Source: Pohlia nutans | Taxonomy: Eukaryota; Streptophyta; Bryopsida; Bryales; Mniaceae | NCBI GenBank assembly: GCA_022496805.1 | Contig: CM040107.1 | Coordinates: forward strand, 8,514,501 to 8,578,500 | DNA: 64,000 bases | Direction of reading: 5' to 3' | In this document: positions 24,323 through 35,217 of the stretch, one piece after another | How positions within the stretch are numbered: the stretch's first letter is position 1 | Layout of the letters: each line of letters opens with the position of its first letter | Translations under genes and position numbers: made by a program | Notes under the pieces: model-generated | The model's database searches: none | Told to the model about the DNA's origin: nothing | Seen by the model: the letters and a program-made list of their open reading frames with translations, nothing else

Positions 24323-26233
24323 GTACGTTTTCAATCACTCATATGTAGGCAATTACATGTTCTGTTGTTTATGTACATAAGTACTGAAGTGTAAAAATAC
24401 AAATTGAGTATGGTATGCAATGTTGAATTCTGTATATCGAAGAGTGGGTAGTAGTAAAAGGGGCCCCATGTACCTGTTACGAGTGAGCAGTCAGAAGATG
24501 CAGTGCTAATGAGAGAATTGTCGTACAAAGTACTGGACCAGGAAGGTAGGGTGGGCACTTTTATGTGGAAAAAGTAATAAAACACAATGAACTGGAGATC
24601 GACACTTTCCATAAACATAATTAAATTTTGGCTCTCAGCCCGTTCATGGTCCTCTGTCAAATATGTAAAGGATAAACAAAATAAAGTAGTACAAATCCCA
24701 TCCGAGTTGGACTGTTGTTGTCCACATCATTTTGTCGTGAATGCTGTGCAAGTTTACTATGTATTGTTTGGTTTGGATTTGTAAAATTAGTTATTAGGAT
24801 TGTTGAAAAAATTAGAGAATTGGTTTATGTGAAGTTTATGTCTTAGGCGCGGTTTACACTATGGACCAAGAGCCATTACCATGGAATTCTAAAATCTGTG
24901 ATTGGCCCATAAAGAGCTCTTGGTCCCATTTGGCTTTACACTAGCTACCTTGAAAAAAGGATAATGACCACTAACTTTGAGGTCCCCAAAAATGCTAAAA
25001 TTTCCCAAATGGATAATGTTTTCATGGTGTCCTTGATTATAGTTGAGTCTAAGCAAATGCCTCGACTCAACTATAATCTAGGAGACCATGGGGCTCAAAA
25101 ATCATTGATTGGTTAGTGTTCAATTATTTAAAGAGAGAGGAGGAAAAAGGGGAGGATAAAAGAGAGAATGATGAGCTTAAACTTGTCCCGGTCTAAATCC
25201 ACTGTACACTACAAAGACTGACCAAGTCATTTAAAATTGCATTTTTGATTTATCATGGTCACGGCTCTTGACCAAGAGCGAGGACCATGAAAATGATTTC
25301 ATTTTCTTGGTCATGGCTCTTGGTCCATAGTGTAAACCGCCCCTTCGTTCAAAAAGTGAAACCGGAAACATGATTCGCCAAAATCAGTACAATCAAATAA
25401 TGGGAATATTACAATCTCATAGAGCATGTTGTTCCAATTTCTGTAAAAATATAATTTCTTTTTTTTTTGGGTGCGAATGTGGGATTTTTCATCGAATTTC
25501 AAGACCAAAGCTTGCAAAAATAACGAAAATTTCTTAATACGAATAGGATACATCCAACCATATATAAGTGATTTTTTAGCTAACATGTAAACTGTGTTTT
25601 GTACATCAATTCCATTTTAGGTATTAATTTGACATTGTATATCGTATATTTGAAAACAATGTTGAATAGAGACCGTAAAGGGTAAATAACGAATTTTGAT
25701 TTTTATTAACGGATAAATTTTTTCTTTCGGTTTTTTTCCACAATTTTTGTGAACTTCTATTATGTTGATTTATACATAATGCTTCATTGTATTTATTTTT
25801 AATTTTAAGCATTATTTCATACAATTATTTTCTGCCGACTTTGCCTTACTTGTACGGTGGAGAGAGGCGTAGAGCACGATGGTGGTCATTTCTATTAAAA
25901 TATTTTCTTAGAATTTGGCAGTGAAGATACTATGTAGCTGTGCAGTGAAATCTGTGGTCAATACAGCAAAGTATATGCAGATACTGGTCACTCCGGTAGT
26001 GTATCGATGACTAGGAATTCCATGGACAGCATAGTTCATATAAGTAATAGAGAACGCCTCAGATTTAGATCAGAAAAAATTAATGACGATTGTAACTGTT
26101 TTTTCTTTTTTCTTTTTTCCTTTTAGATCACGTGATTGATTGGACATTTTCCATGGTTACCAAAGGTTTTATATAAAATAGTTTTGAGTGTACTAAGTCT
26201 GATTCCAGACATTTAATTGTGAACTGGGCACAG
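24323..26233 (+). other. TNP2 intron of 1.9 kb hosting a MITE
   Basis: The donor ACG|GTACGT at 24323 and acceptor GGGCACAG ending at 26233 keep phase (CG + A makes Arg). Apart from the MITE at 24846-25343 the intron is AT-rich and shows no gene. Confidence 0.65.
24846..25343. mobile_element. 498-bp MITE, PIF/Harbinger-like ends, inside TNP2 intron
   Basis: The terminal inverted repeats are long: the left end reads GGCGCGGTTTACACTATGG and the right end, reverse-complemented, GGGGCGGTTTACACTATGG, continuing through ACCAAGAGCCAT with one mismatch in about 33 bp. Flanks are TTA (24843-24845) and TTC (25344-25346), compatible with a decayed TTA/TAA-type duplication. A second perfect 15-bp inverted repeat, GATTATAGTTGAGTC, lies internally near 25032-25078. 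No ORF. The superfamily call rests on GG-start and TTA flank only. Confidence 0.8.
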
Positions 26234-27440
26234 AAAATACGAGGCATCTGCAACGGAGAGGGATAATGAAAGAGAGCAGTATCGGCGAGCACAACGTCGC
26301 GGGGGCAGAAGAACACGGTTCATTTTTCCCAACAATTTGCGACTGTTACCTGGGTTTGACGAGTGGGTTCAGGAGGAAGTACGACATGACCAAAGAGCCG
26401 GTATTGCTGTGGATCCAAGGGTAGTGGACACAGCAAGAGGACCATTGAATATAGCAGCGGCCTATAAGTCTATGTATGCTTATGGGAACCATTATCGTGT
26501 TATAAGCTCAGAAAGACCGCTTAAAACATGCGATAGTGGAGTTGCAGCTACTTTCAAACAATTATGCAGAAGTAGTACAAGGGATGGTAACCAAATTCAT
26601 GCTGATGTGGAGTATGTAGGACACATAGAAGAGATCCTGGAACTAAACTATAGACGGCATTGCTTAGTTGTTTTAGTGTGTGATTTTGTGAAGGCAAATT
26701 ACATTGGGGAAAATGCAACAATCAAACGCGATAAATGGGGATTCACGCTAGCAAACTATGAGAAAAGGTACGGTAGAATTTGCGCAGACAGTTTTGCATT
26801 CCCAATGCATTGTGAGCAAGTGTTCTATTCGAATGCAAAGGAGTCTCCTGGTTGGAGAGTGGTGTTGCAAAAAGAGGTGAAAGGGAAGCGGGTAATACCA
26901 AACAATGAGAGCGATCATGAGCCCGAACTATTTCAGCAGGGCCGGGATGAAGACTTTGAAGGTCTACGGCCAGATCGGGAAGTTGGAGACGAAGAGCAAG
27001 CAGCAGCTGAAACAGGAGAAGATGTAATATCGGAACCACAATTTCCAGCGAATAGAGGGAGACGAGGTGGATACGCGGCTCGTGGTAATAACAGGAGAGG
27101 CACACGAGGCACGCGTGGCAGGCATGTAGGGCGTGGCGGTCATCATGGACCTGCTGTACAAGAGGGAGAAGCTAGTTCAGGCAGTGAAGAGGACGAACGA
27201 GCCGAAGAGGAAAGATTGTACAGAGGGGATTTTGGCAATGGAAGAGAGGGTCGTAGAAGAACTAGATCAGAACCCGAACATCGTGAAAGGAGGAACATAC
27301 GGCAGTGACATCATGAGGAGGAAGAAATTTCGAGCAACGGAGATACCAGCATTGAGGATCAAACAATTGTTGAGGAGAATTCATCCTCAGAGTCCACTTC
27401 CGCGTTATCAGAGAGCACTGAAGAGGATCAGGTACAGTGA

Positions 27441-28986
27441 TTTCGAAATGTGGATGACCAGTACGAAGATTTGGAGCATCTGTGTTTTTTTTTCTGTACA
27501 CGTCGCTGTGAACGTCATCGCACTTGGGGGTAGACTGCAGGATATATAGAGAAATTCATTTTCATTTCTTCTAATCTATGTTGTCTAATAAATATTTCAC
27601 GATAAAAAAGCGGGTCAAATTTAGGGAATGACAGAACTTTTAACACGCTGCATATTTGTAAGGATAAGAGTTTGAATTTGGGGGACAGAAACAATATGAG
27701 TTAGTATCAAATTTTTGGAAGTTGCAAATTTAGAAACGGGGCACTTCTGCAGATAATAGAACTCTGTTGTAGTCACGATCCGCTGTATGGAACTCTATAC
27801 TCTGAGGTTGTATCGACACATCTGTGAAAAAGGTATTCTTCTCCCGTACAGTCGTGTGAATCGATTGAGCTGCCCTAGCCTAACACAAAACTGTTGTCAA
27901 TGCTGATGATGGAAGGAATCTGAGTAATGGAAGGTGTAACGTCATGGACAACGTCAACTAGCATGGGAATTGCGTACAGACAATTCTGGCCTTCAAAATG
28001 AAGTTCTACAGATGGAGAGGTCTTCGTGGAAGAACGGTGGTCAATTACAGAGGCAAGATAACCTATACCATGAATTTTGAATTTCTGTAACAAGGTTTTG
28101 AGATTATATATTGCTATAGTCATTTCATGCCTTACCTGCTGCAGTCCATGTATTCTGAACAATGAAGTACCTGTTGTGCACTTCTTGCAGCTTTTGTCGA
28201 AGCGTATACAGGTCTTGCTCTAAAATTGAAGTGGGTACTGAATGCTTAGAGGCCACCAATATCCTCTTTTTCATTTAGGTTTTTTTGCAATATAATAGGT
28301 TATACCAGGATAGACTTCAGTTGCACCCAGCACGGTATATGTATATATGTACATGTTCTCCACTACATGGATGACAAAGTGTAATATGCAAGTACATTTT
28401 ATTTCTGTTAGGGTTAATAAAAGTGCAATTTTGCAAGTGATAATCTTTGTTAGCTGGAGCTATATTAAACTTGTAGTCCATTTCAGTCTATGGAATATTG
28501 ATGCATTACGTAGACATGTGCTTTTCACATCAGTATCTGAGTGTACGGGAAAATAAAAATTAAGTGAATGCCACGTGGCCCTGGATTTTTACCTTTTTAC
28601 TGCACAAAACTCCTTTCCAGAGCTCAGAAACCGCCCTAAACTGCGGCATAAACAGTGGCTATCACGGTCTACAGAAATTTAGTGTACACAGTATTAACAA
28701 CTGTCATTTAGTAATTGGAAATGTCCGATATGACAGAAGATGACAAACGCGTGGGCAAGAAGGTCCACATATGCATAGCCATTAGACTGAGAATAGAAAC
28801 AATTTGGGACCACAGCGTATTGTACAAGTCCACGCTGTAATGGCATGAGAATAGTTGACAGAAACTATGACAGAAAATCCAGAGATTATCCGAGATGACA
28901 GAGTACAGCCGAAAAAAGTCCCCATTGTCATTTTGGACATTCCAGTGTCAACTCCTTGTCATTTAGACACCCGTTTTCTTGTAGTG
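27441..28986. promoter_or_regulatory. CACTA-1 right subterminal region
   Basis: From about 28730 the words TGACAGAA, TTGACAGAAAC, TGACAGAG and TTGTCATTT recur in both orientations up to the terminal TTCTTGTAGTG. They mirror the left end and are likely transposase-binding subterminal repeats. Upstream of that is a possible minus-strand gene remnant listed separately. Confidence 0.5.
27875..28240 (-). pseudogene. Possible small minus-strand gene remnant in CACTA-1 (unknown)
   Basis: On the minus strand a frame reads KTCIRFDKSCKKC, then FRIHGLQQ, then a plausible GTAAGG...TTACAG intron, then KFKIHGIGYLASVIDH and LHFEGQNCLYAIPMLVDV, ending at plus 27875. The Cys spacing and the intron-compatible phase are the only support. 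I do not recognise a family. It could equally be chance reading of 3' flank. Confidence 0.25.
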
Positions 28987-28989
28987 GGA

Positions 28990-31900
28990 ATAAGTTTCGT
29001 TTCATGGTGGATCATCATAGTCTTTCGTATTTAGTGAATCAGCCGTTAGTCACGGGAAGAGTAGCTAGATGGATTATGATTCTTTTGGAATACAACTTTG
29101 AGGTAGTATACATCCCAGGTAAGCGGCACATAGTCTCTGATTACTTGTCCAGGGACACCAATACCACCAAGGAAGGAATAGACGACTCATTTAGTGAGCC
29201 ATACATCCAAGCTGCTGCCATGGATGTCCAGGAATGCCAACACTGCTATCGGACCAGTTACGACCATCCTTGTAGGGATCATGACATCCCAACTGCTACC
29301 ATGGATGTCCAAGGAGTTAAGGATTGGACGACAAATCCAGTTAAGGATTGGACGACAAATATCATCCCTACTGACCTCACTACTACCAAAAAAATTAGCT
29401 TTGAGCGCACCACCTTGCCATACACTGTCATCCTGGGACAACTTTACCGCCAAGGTCCCTACCAAGAAACCCGATTATGTGTGCCTACCACGGAACAACG
29501 TGGGATCATAACTCACTTCCATGAGGGCCCAACGGGTGGGCACCAAGGCCCGGACGCCACAATAAAAAAAGATTTTATCCGCAAAGTACTGGTGGCCTAC
29601 ACTCCACAAAGATGTCTATGCCTATACCAAAAATTTCCATGCCTGCCAAGTATCTACCACGAATTTTCAGTACCAAGGGAAGGTTCCCTTGAAGTCAACG
29701 CCACCGTTAGGACCGTTTCAACGTTGGGGACTAGATTTTGTGGGTCCCATACGACTTGCAACTCGCCAAGGTTATAAATACATCTTGGTCGCCACGGATT
29801 ATACTACCAAGTGAGTGGAAGCCAAACCGCTCCGCAACAACACCACGCTAGTCACGGCAACGTTGATATACGACAGCATTATCACCCGTTTTGGATATCC
29901 GTTGGAGATCGTCTCAGATCAAGGTACTCACTTCGTTAAATCAGTCATCGAGGATCTCATAGAAAAGCACATCAAGCATAGAACTAGTACAGTATACTAT
30001 CCACAAGGAAACGGCCAAGTGGAGTGAACAAACAAGACACTGATCAACATGCTTAGGCAATTCATCCATGCCAACCAAGCCGACTGGGACAACTGTCTCC
30101 CAGCCGCTCTATGGGCTTATCGTGTTGCTACCAAGACGGCCACGTAACTCAGTCTATTTGAGATGGTTTATGGAACCCAACCCCTGTTACCCACGGAATA
30201 CATTGTTCCTACGTTCCTATCCATGCAACAAAGAGATTATACGCCACACAGGGTGTTAGCAACCCGTATCCAAGATATCCATCATCTAGAAGAAGCCCAA
30301 GGATTGGCTATGAAGAATATTACGGACAAATAGAAACTGAGTGCCAAATTCTTCCAAGCCTCCTAGGCAGTGCAGACATTCCAAAAAGGCGACCAAGTTC
30401 TCTGGTGTCCAAAAGATCCAAAAATTAAGAGAACCAAGTTTGAATCTATTTGGCATGGGCCATATCGCGTTCAATTAGTTCTACCAAACAACACTGTGCT
30501 CTTGGTTAACAATGACAACTATGACAAACAGGCGACGATTGTCAACTCAGGGAAGCTCAAACATTACCACGCTGCATCCCCGGATGTATCTTCTACCATG
30601 AGTTTAGGACAATTGCATGAAACCTTGGCTGCCGAGGCAAAAATTACAGCACAGCAAGCAGACTCCGAGGACTCCAAGGACACCATTGACAAACAGGGAA
30701 ACTCCAAGGACCCCGAGGACATCATAGATAGCCAGGATGAGCAAAATCCCTCGGGAGTTGTGGATGGCGTGCTGGTGCAGTACTCCCCGCGATACCTCGC
30801 AAATTTCTTCGGCTGAGATGGCACGGGAGTCATGAAGTGGAGTGCTGGATGCGCTACCCCCAAGCCGAATGTCGAGGAGGCGGCCAAGGATCTCCAGCCA
30901 AAAGAGGACGGCATGTATGACGTCTATGTGCTGGAAAAAGTCATGACTGAACCATAGTTTGCTAGGATGCGTGGTACTCTCTGTCTGATTTTCTTTCTGA
31001 ATGACTGTGGTAGTATATGGCCGAAGCACCTTCGTATTTTATTGCTGGTCGATCAAGGAGAGAAGATCAACTGGGGTGTTCTCTTAGATGATAATTTCCG
31101 TCTCTAGTTGCGTGGACACCGTAGACGACACTTGAAGTTGGAGCTGTCTCCATCACAGGAGCAGGTGAACGCGATAGCCAAGGAGAATACCTTGGCGATA
31201 GAGAGAGCTCAATGCCTGGAGCAGCAGAATACTGAAGTCTTGGCGAAGTCCAGAACCCTAATTGAGGCGCTGGCACAAGGCACCAGCGCTCAATCCATGG
31301 CGCCCGGGGATACCGAGGAGTTCGCTCACTTGCAAGAGCTACAAGTAGAAGTCGAGAACGTTAGGCAAAATTGAGAGACCAACAACGTAAGTAGGGCCCA
31401 ACATGTTGCTCGAGTCATGGCCACCAATGCATACTGAATTCTTTGGGCGAATCCGCCACAAACAGTGGTTCCGCCCCCAGAATTCCTGGAGACATGCGTG
31501 GATGATGCACTCGTGGATCTGGTCTTGGAGCAATCCGAGCCCAACTGGGATGGCATGGAGATGGACCTCATGGACATAGATGCCGTGTCCATGGCCGTAC
31601 TTAGCCAGGAGCACAACACACGCCCTAGTGATCCACCACATGCAAATCCCCCAGCCCAAGCAATCCAAGATGAGGTAATTCCTCTTACTTTACTCACTAT
31701 CTTCCACGAGCAGGGCGATTTGGCGGAGCAAGTCCACATCCCGGACGCGCTCACAGACGTGGACGAAACGCGACACCCGTCGCCACGCCTGCCGGCAGCT
31801 GTTCCAGCTTCGCCAGGTCCCGCTGCACAGACATTCCCAGATGCGCCAAGTCAGCCTTCTTCCTCGGTACCTGTTAAACCTAAATCTTTCAAGGAACACA

Positions 31901-32286
31901 AACTTGCATTGAAAAAACTTGAAGATGAACATGACATGGAGGCCGAGGTTAGTGATGATAGTGATGGAGATGAGGAGTATGGGTTAGCAATTGGGGAGGT
32001 CAAAAAGTATTTTGCCTCTAACCCTGACTTAGCAGCCTATTACACTGACCTGGAGGCAGACAATGTTCAATGTCCTGCTTGTAACAAGCTGTTGGGCAAG
32101 ACTGTGTTTCATGTGTATCAGCATGCCAATACCCCTAAGACTAAGCATAACCTAATGCACCGAGGTATTGCTGCAACCACAGCCGCTCTCTATAGTGACC
32201 AAGCACCTCCAAGTCGCCACTCACAGGTACCATGCGAGCAGACTCGCCGCGATCGCCAACCTGCAGCCCGTCGATCGCGCCAATAA
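28990..32286 (+). pseudogene. Ty3/gypsy pol, 3' half (RNase H end, integrase) fused to an accessory C-terminal domain
   Basis: After the insertion site the RNase H frame resumes (NKFRFMVDHHSLSYLVN), followed by the spacer VVYIPGKRHIVSDYLSR. Integrase follows: a zinc-finger region with HFHEGPTGGHQG and FHACQ, and a core with D in LDFVGPI, D in IVSDQGTHF and E in YYPQGNGQVE. Next is a GPY/F-type end, IWHGPYRVQLV. The frame shifts near 29585 and then one frame runs to 32286. It does not end after integrase: it continues into GVVDGVLVQYSPRYLANFFG, a coiled-coil/linker region and a finger CPACNKLLGKTVFHVYQH, homologous to the ORF at 2892-4613. Ten in-frame stops (five TGA, four TAG, one TAA) inactivate it. 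No chromodomain seen. Confidence 0.9.
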
Positions 32287-32329
32287 GGACAATCCGAGGA
32301 CGAATTGCACTCTGCGAAGGAGGGCAAAA

Positions 32330-33270
32330 TGTTACCGGACCAAGACACACGGCCGCCACGGAGGACAAGGAGATAGAAGACGGTGGAACTGGCAGTGTTT
32401 GGATTAGATTACGGACCAGGGTTAAGTATAAGTGTAGTGTACGATAGGGACGAGACACTTCTTGGTTTTTGAGACTTATGAGTATTTTGCTATGCTCTAG
32501 TTTTGTTATACCAGGAAGTCATTCCTCGCTTACTCCATGTTAAACCTGGATTCCATGGTTGTGTGTTTATGTAATACATGGGTTCAATTCCTCTGTTTAA
32601 CATAGTTCTGCGGACTAACTCTCTATATTGTACCAGTGTGCTATTACATCCTTGGAATAAACATAAGTTCTTGCATTCTTTGTCTCTACTGTTTTGTCTT
32701 CACTACTGATTTTCACCCCACTGCTATCTAACTTGGAAGGCAGGGATAATCTGTTTTTACCTGCTTGACTAAACGCTAAAACAAATGCTTAGGTAGAATA
32801 GCTAAACTTCTAACTACTCGTACCAAGCCATCCTTGCTCTGAGCTCCGTCTTCAGGCCTAATAGTTAATCTCACTTACACTCTGTCTTTCTGTCTTCAGA
32901 ACACTCATTATCCAAGGACACCAACGACATCTAGGAACCGACTCTTTCCTAGTTTAAGCACTCACAGACTACTTCATTAATAACATGACCTTCTCTGACT
33001 TTGTCTAACTCGCAAGGAGTCCAAGTACGCCAAGGAAATCCAAAACCGTATACCAATGGGGACCTAGCGTATAAGTTTGTATACACCATTGTATGCCATC
33101 CTGGGGAACCAAGGTACGACTTGGAAATTGGAGTACGTACATCTTAAACTACTCACTGACTAACTCAACCTGATCTCTTATCCTCTACCTTAACCCCCTT
33201 GTCTTCCTTGATTAGGCAGCTCTGCTAGCCTAAATCTGGTCTCAGTCATCTCCGTACTATTACTCAGACT
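32330..33270 (+). repeat. Probable 3' LTR of the Ty3 element
   Basis: A purine-rich tract, GCGAAGGAGGGCAAAA, ends at 32329 and is followed by TGTTACCGGACCAAG, a TG start in the expected place just after the last ORF. The interior has a TATA-like AAGTATAAGTG near 32425 and repeated CCAAGG phrases. No matching 5' LTR was found in the window, so the right boundary is a guess and identity cannot be checked. Confidence 0.5.
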
Positions 33271-33683
33271 AACAAAGCTATTGAGTACTTGAAATTTAAG
33301 CCATTGAGTATTCAAAATTTTAGCCACGCCCTTCAGGCTTTCAAACCACGCGCATGAGGCAAAGAGCCATTAGTCCACGCAGTTCCTCACTCGAGCGTCA
33401 AGCAGCTTCACGCACGAGCATCTCCCACCGAATACTCGAAATGTTAGCCACTGAATAATTGAAGTCGTAGGCAGTGATTACTCGAAGTTCTAGCTTCTAA
33501 GTTTGTTGACACGGATGGTGGTAAAATGAACGCAGGTTGTTGAGATGAGGAGACCCGAAGCTATGAAGGAAGCTGAGTCAAGAGGACCAAGATCAACTTC
33601 CAACTCCCAAGACTAGATGGAAGTGGAAGTGGTTGAAGCAAGGCCCAACCCGGGTGAAAGCCATCGCGTTCGTGCGATAGATG
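33271..33683. other. Non-coding spacer
   Basis: No gene seen. Short near-repeats of TTGAGTATTC/ACTCGAA type occur at 33280-33500. Confidence 0.3.
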
Positions 33684-35217
33684 ACCGATTATCTTAGACT
33701 GCAAGTCAAATGAGAGTGGTGACTCTGAATTAAGTGGTGTGATTGGCGTGTTTGGAGCATGTGGTGGTGGCAAGTTTGATTCCCGTGCTAGTGGCCGGTT
33801 TTTTTTTCGTGGTGGTGGCGAATCAGTGGCTCATGGTGGTGGCGGGTCAGTGTCTATTGATGGTGGCGTGGCAGTGGCTGGTGATTGTGGCGGTTCAGTG
33901 CCTGATGATGTTGGCTCGTCAAGGACTGGTGATGGTAGTGGGTCTGTGGCTAGTAGTAATAAGAATGGCACAACTGCTGCTGCGAGGCTTGAGGAGTGCA
34001 GTGGCCAAGGTGGCAGAGGGTCAGAGCAATTGCCCTCCTTAGAGCGTGCACGCTCTCAAGTCCTTTGCCTGACAAAGGCAAGAGACGATGTCCATACAAG
34101 CTTAATTCATGGAAACTTGCACGAGCTCATTGAAACAATGTGAACAAAGCCCCTCTCTAAGGACGTGCTAAGAATCCTACTTTGCCGAATGATCCACATG
34201 CCAATGGTAAGGCCAACACTTTGATGTGATGTAATGAAGCTGATGGGAGCATTTTGCTTTGGATACAAGCCCAATTTTGCTGCCATGTATGTGTTTGTGA
34301 CAAATGACGAATGTGAGACAAGGATGGTGGACCAAGATATTATAGACCAATGGAACCCGTGTTGGCTATTAGTGAATGATGCATTTGAGCAGAGGCTGAG
34401 GTCAAGTATTGATCTCCAATGCTTAAGTGGCTCAATGTTCTTTGTCTATGATGGAAACCATAGACTCTTGGCGTGGAAGGAGGTGATCGATAGTCTTCAT
34501 GCAGATGACCAATAGTGGTACTCAAAGAATGGAAATCCCGAGTGCGTTGTACTTGACACGATTGAAGGCCGTGGAGATATCCTAAGTGCCATGCCCAATA
34601 TCAATTTGAAAGCCATGACATGAACTTGGATTGATTGAATTTGGTTGCTTGAATTTTGTTGAATTTTTAGTCTCTTGGAATCGAGATTGAGGACTATTGA
34701 AATGACAAATGTGCAGTGCTAACCAACCACTCACGCGAAGACTAGTTTGGTATACATTCTTCACAAAATTGAAAAGTATGGATCATATGACTTGGAGTAC
34801 TATAAGCCGATGCTTACTGCAGAGCAATTCAAATCATGCCAGCCAAAGTCAGTGAAGACTTGGTACCCACTTACATATGACCTAATGGTGAACTTCACTT
34901 TCAGCGTAAGTAAATATCCTCTCAATCAATGCTATCTTCGCTTGCATAACTTATAACTCTATAACCAAGGAATGGGTATTGATTTTTTGCGTGAATATGC
35001 AGGATGAAATTGTCCAAGTTGCAAATGAGGCTGCACAATTGTACTGGAAGGAGGTAGAGGAGAGCACTCAAAGCAACTTAGGCTTCTAGGAGATGTTGAC
35101 AAGGCTATTAGCAAGAAGAAAGAGGAGCTTTTTACTTCGTTCAACAAAGCGCAATCAGTTGCTAATCCAGCCTATGGAATTGACTTCATGGAGCAGTTGA
35201 GTGTGAAAATTGTTTGA
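33684..35217 (+). pseudogene. Decayed gene with DGNHR motif (ParB/sulfiredoxin-like signature), three exons
   Basis: One frame from about 33684 to 34620 encodes a Gly-rich GGT/GGC-repeat N-terminus, then RARSQVLCLTKARDD, NLHELIETM, KDVLRILLC, CFGYKPNFAAMYVFVTN and the conserved-looking MFFVYDGNHRLLAWKEVID, ending MPNINLKAMT. Exon 2 fits 34717-34905 (KTSLVYILHKIEKYGSYDLE, donor GTAAGT). Exon 3 starts at 35003 after ATGCAG and ends TGA 35217 with a one-base shift near 35085. In-frame stops: TGA 34141, TGA 34222, TAG 34513, TAA 34720. I recall similar plant proteins of unknown function with DGNHRLxAW. The resemblance to ParB/Srx-type GxHR motifs is inference only. It may be a captured or retro-amplified host gene. 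Confidence 0.55.

Larger units (their letters stand above)
18673..27440 (+). pseudogene. TNP2-type CACTA transposase, at least four exons, several nonsense codons and a frameshift
   Basis: Exons inferred: ~18673-18795, 19269-20767, 23427-24322 and 26234-27440, with GT-AG junctions in matching phase. Exon 1 carries the Transpos_assoc zinc motif YPCGCQKCHGF with a downstream HH. Exon 2 holds an acidic region and the TNP2 core: LPVDNNYPKSAYEMK, HCCECGKMLYWKE, KHMRWHRANHS, SMIIPGPTSPTEDTIDVYL and LIWTIHDYPAYT, ending YQLPYWE. Exon 3 continues HTLDAMHCEKNISENLL, then the DUF4218-like THDYHVLLHQVIPLCLR. Exon 4 has the DUF4216-like GENATIKRDKWGFTLANYE and CADSFAFPMHCEQVFY, then an RGG-rich acidic tail. 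TNP2 is the DDE-type enzyme that cuts CACTA ends. Breaks: TAG 19356, TAA 19701, TAG 23637, TGA 27306, a one-base shift near 20465 and possibly TAG 18670. The true 5' start was not located. Confidence 0.92.
9001..28986. mobile_element. CACTA-1: 19,986-bp CACTA (En/Spm) DNA transposon inserted in Ty3 RNase H
   Basis: The left end reads CACTACAAGGAG at 9001 and the right end TTTTCTTGTAGTG ending at 28986, giving a 9-bp perfect inverted terminus plus a weaker extension. The target duplication is GGA at 8998-9000 and 28987-28989, the 3-bp size typical of CACTA elements. Removing element plus one GGA closes the host RNase H frame as RHYLLGNKF, a canonical Ty3 motif. Subterminal regions carry repeated TGACAGA/TCTGTCA words on both sides (9040-9130 and 28730-28970). 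It carries a Transposase_24-type gene (minus) and a TNP2 gene (plus), divergently arranged. TNP2 has several nonsense codons and a frameshift, so the copy is probably no longer autonomous. Confidence 0.96.
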
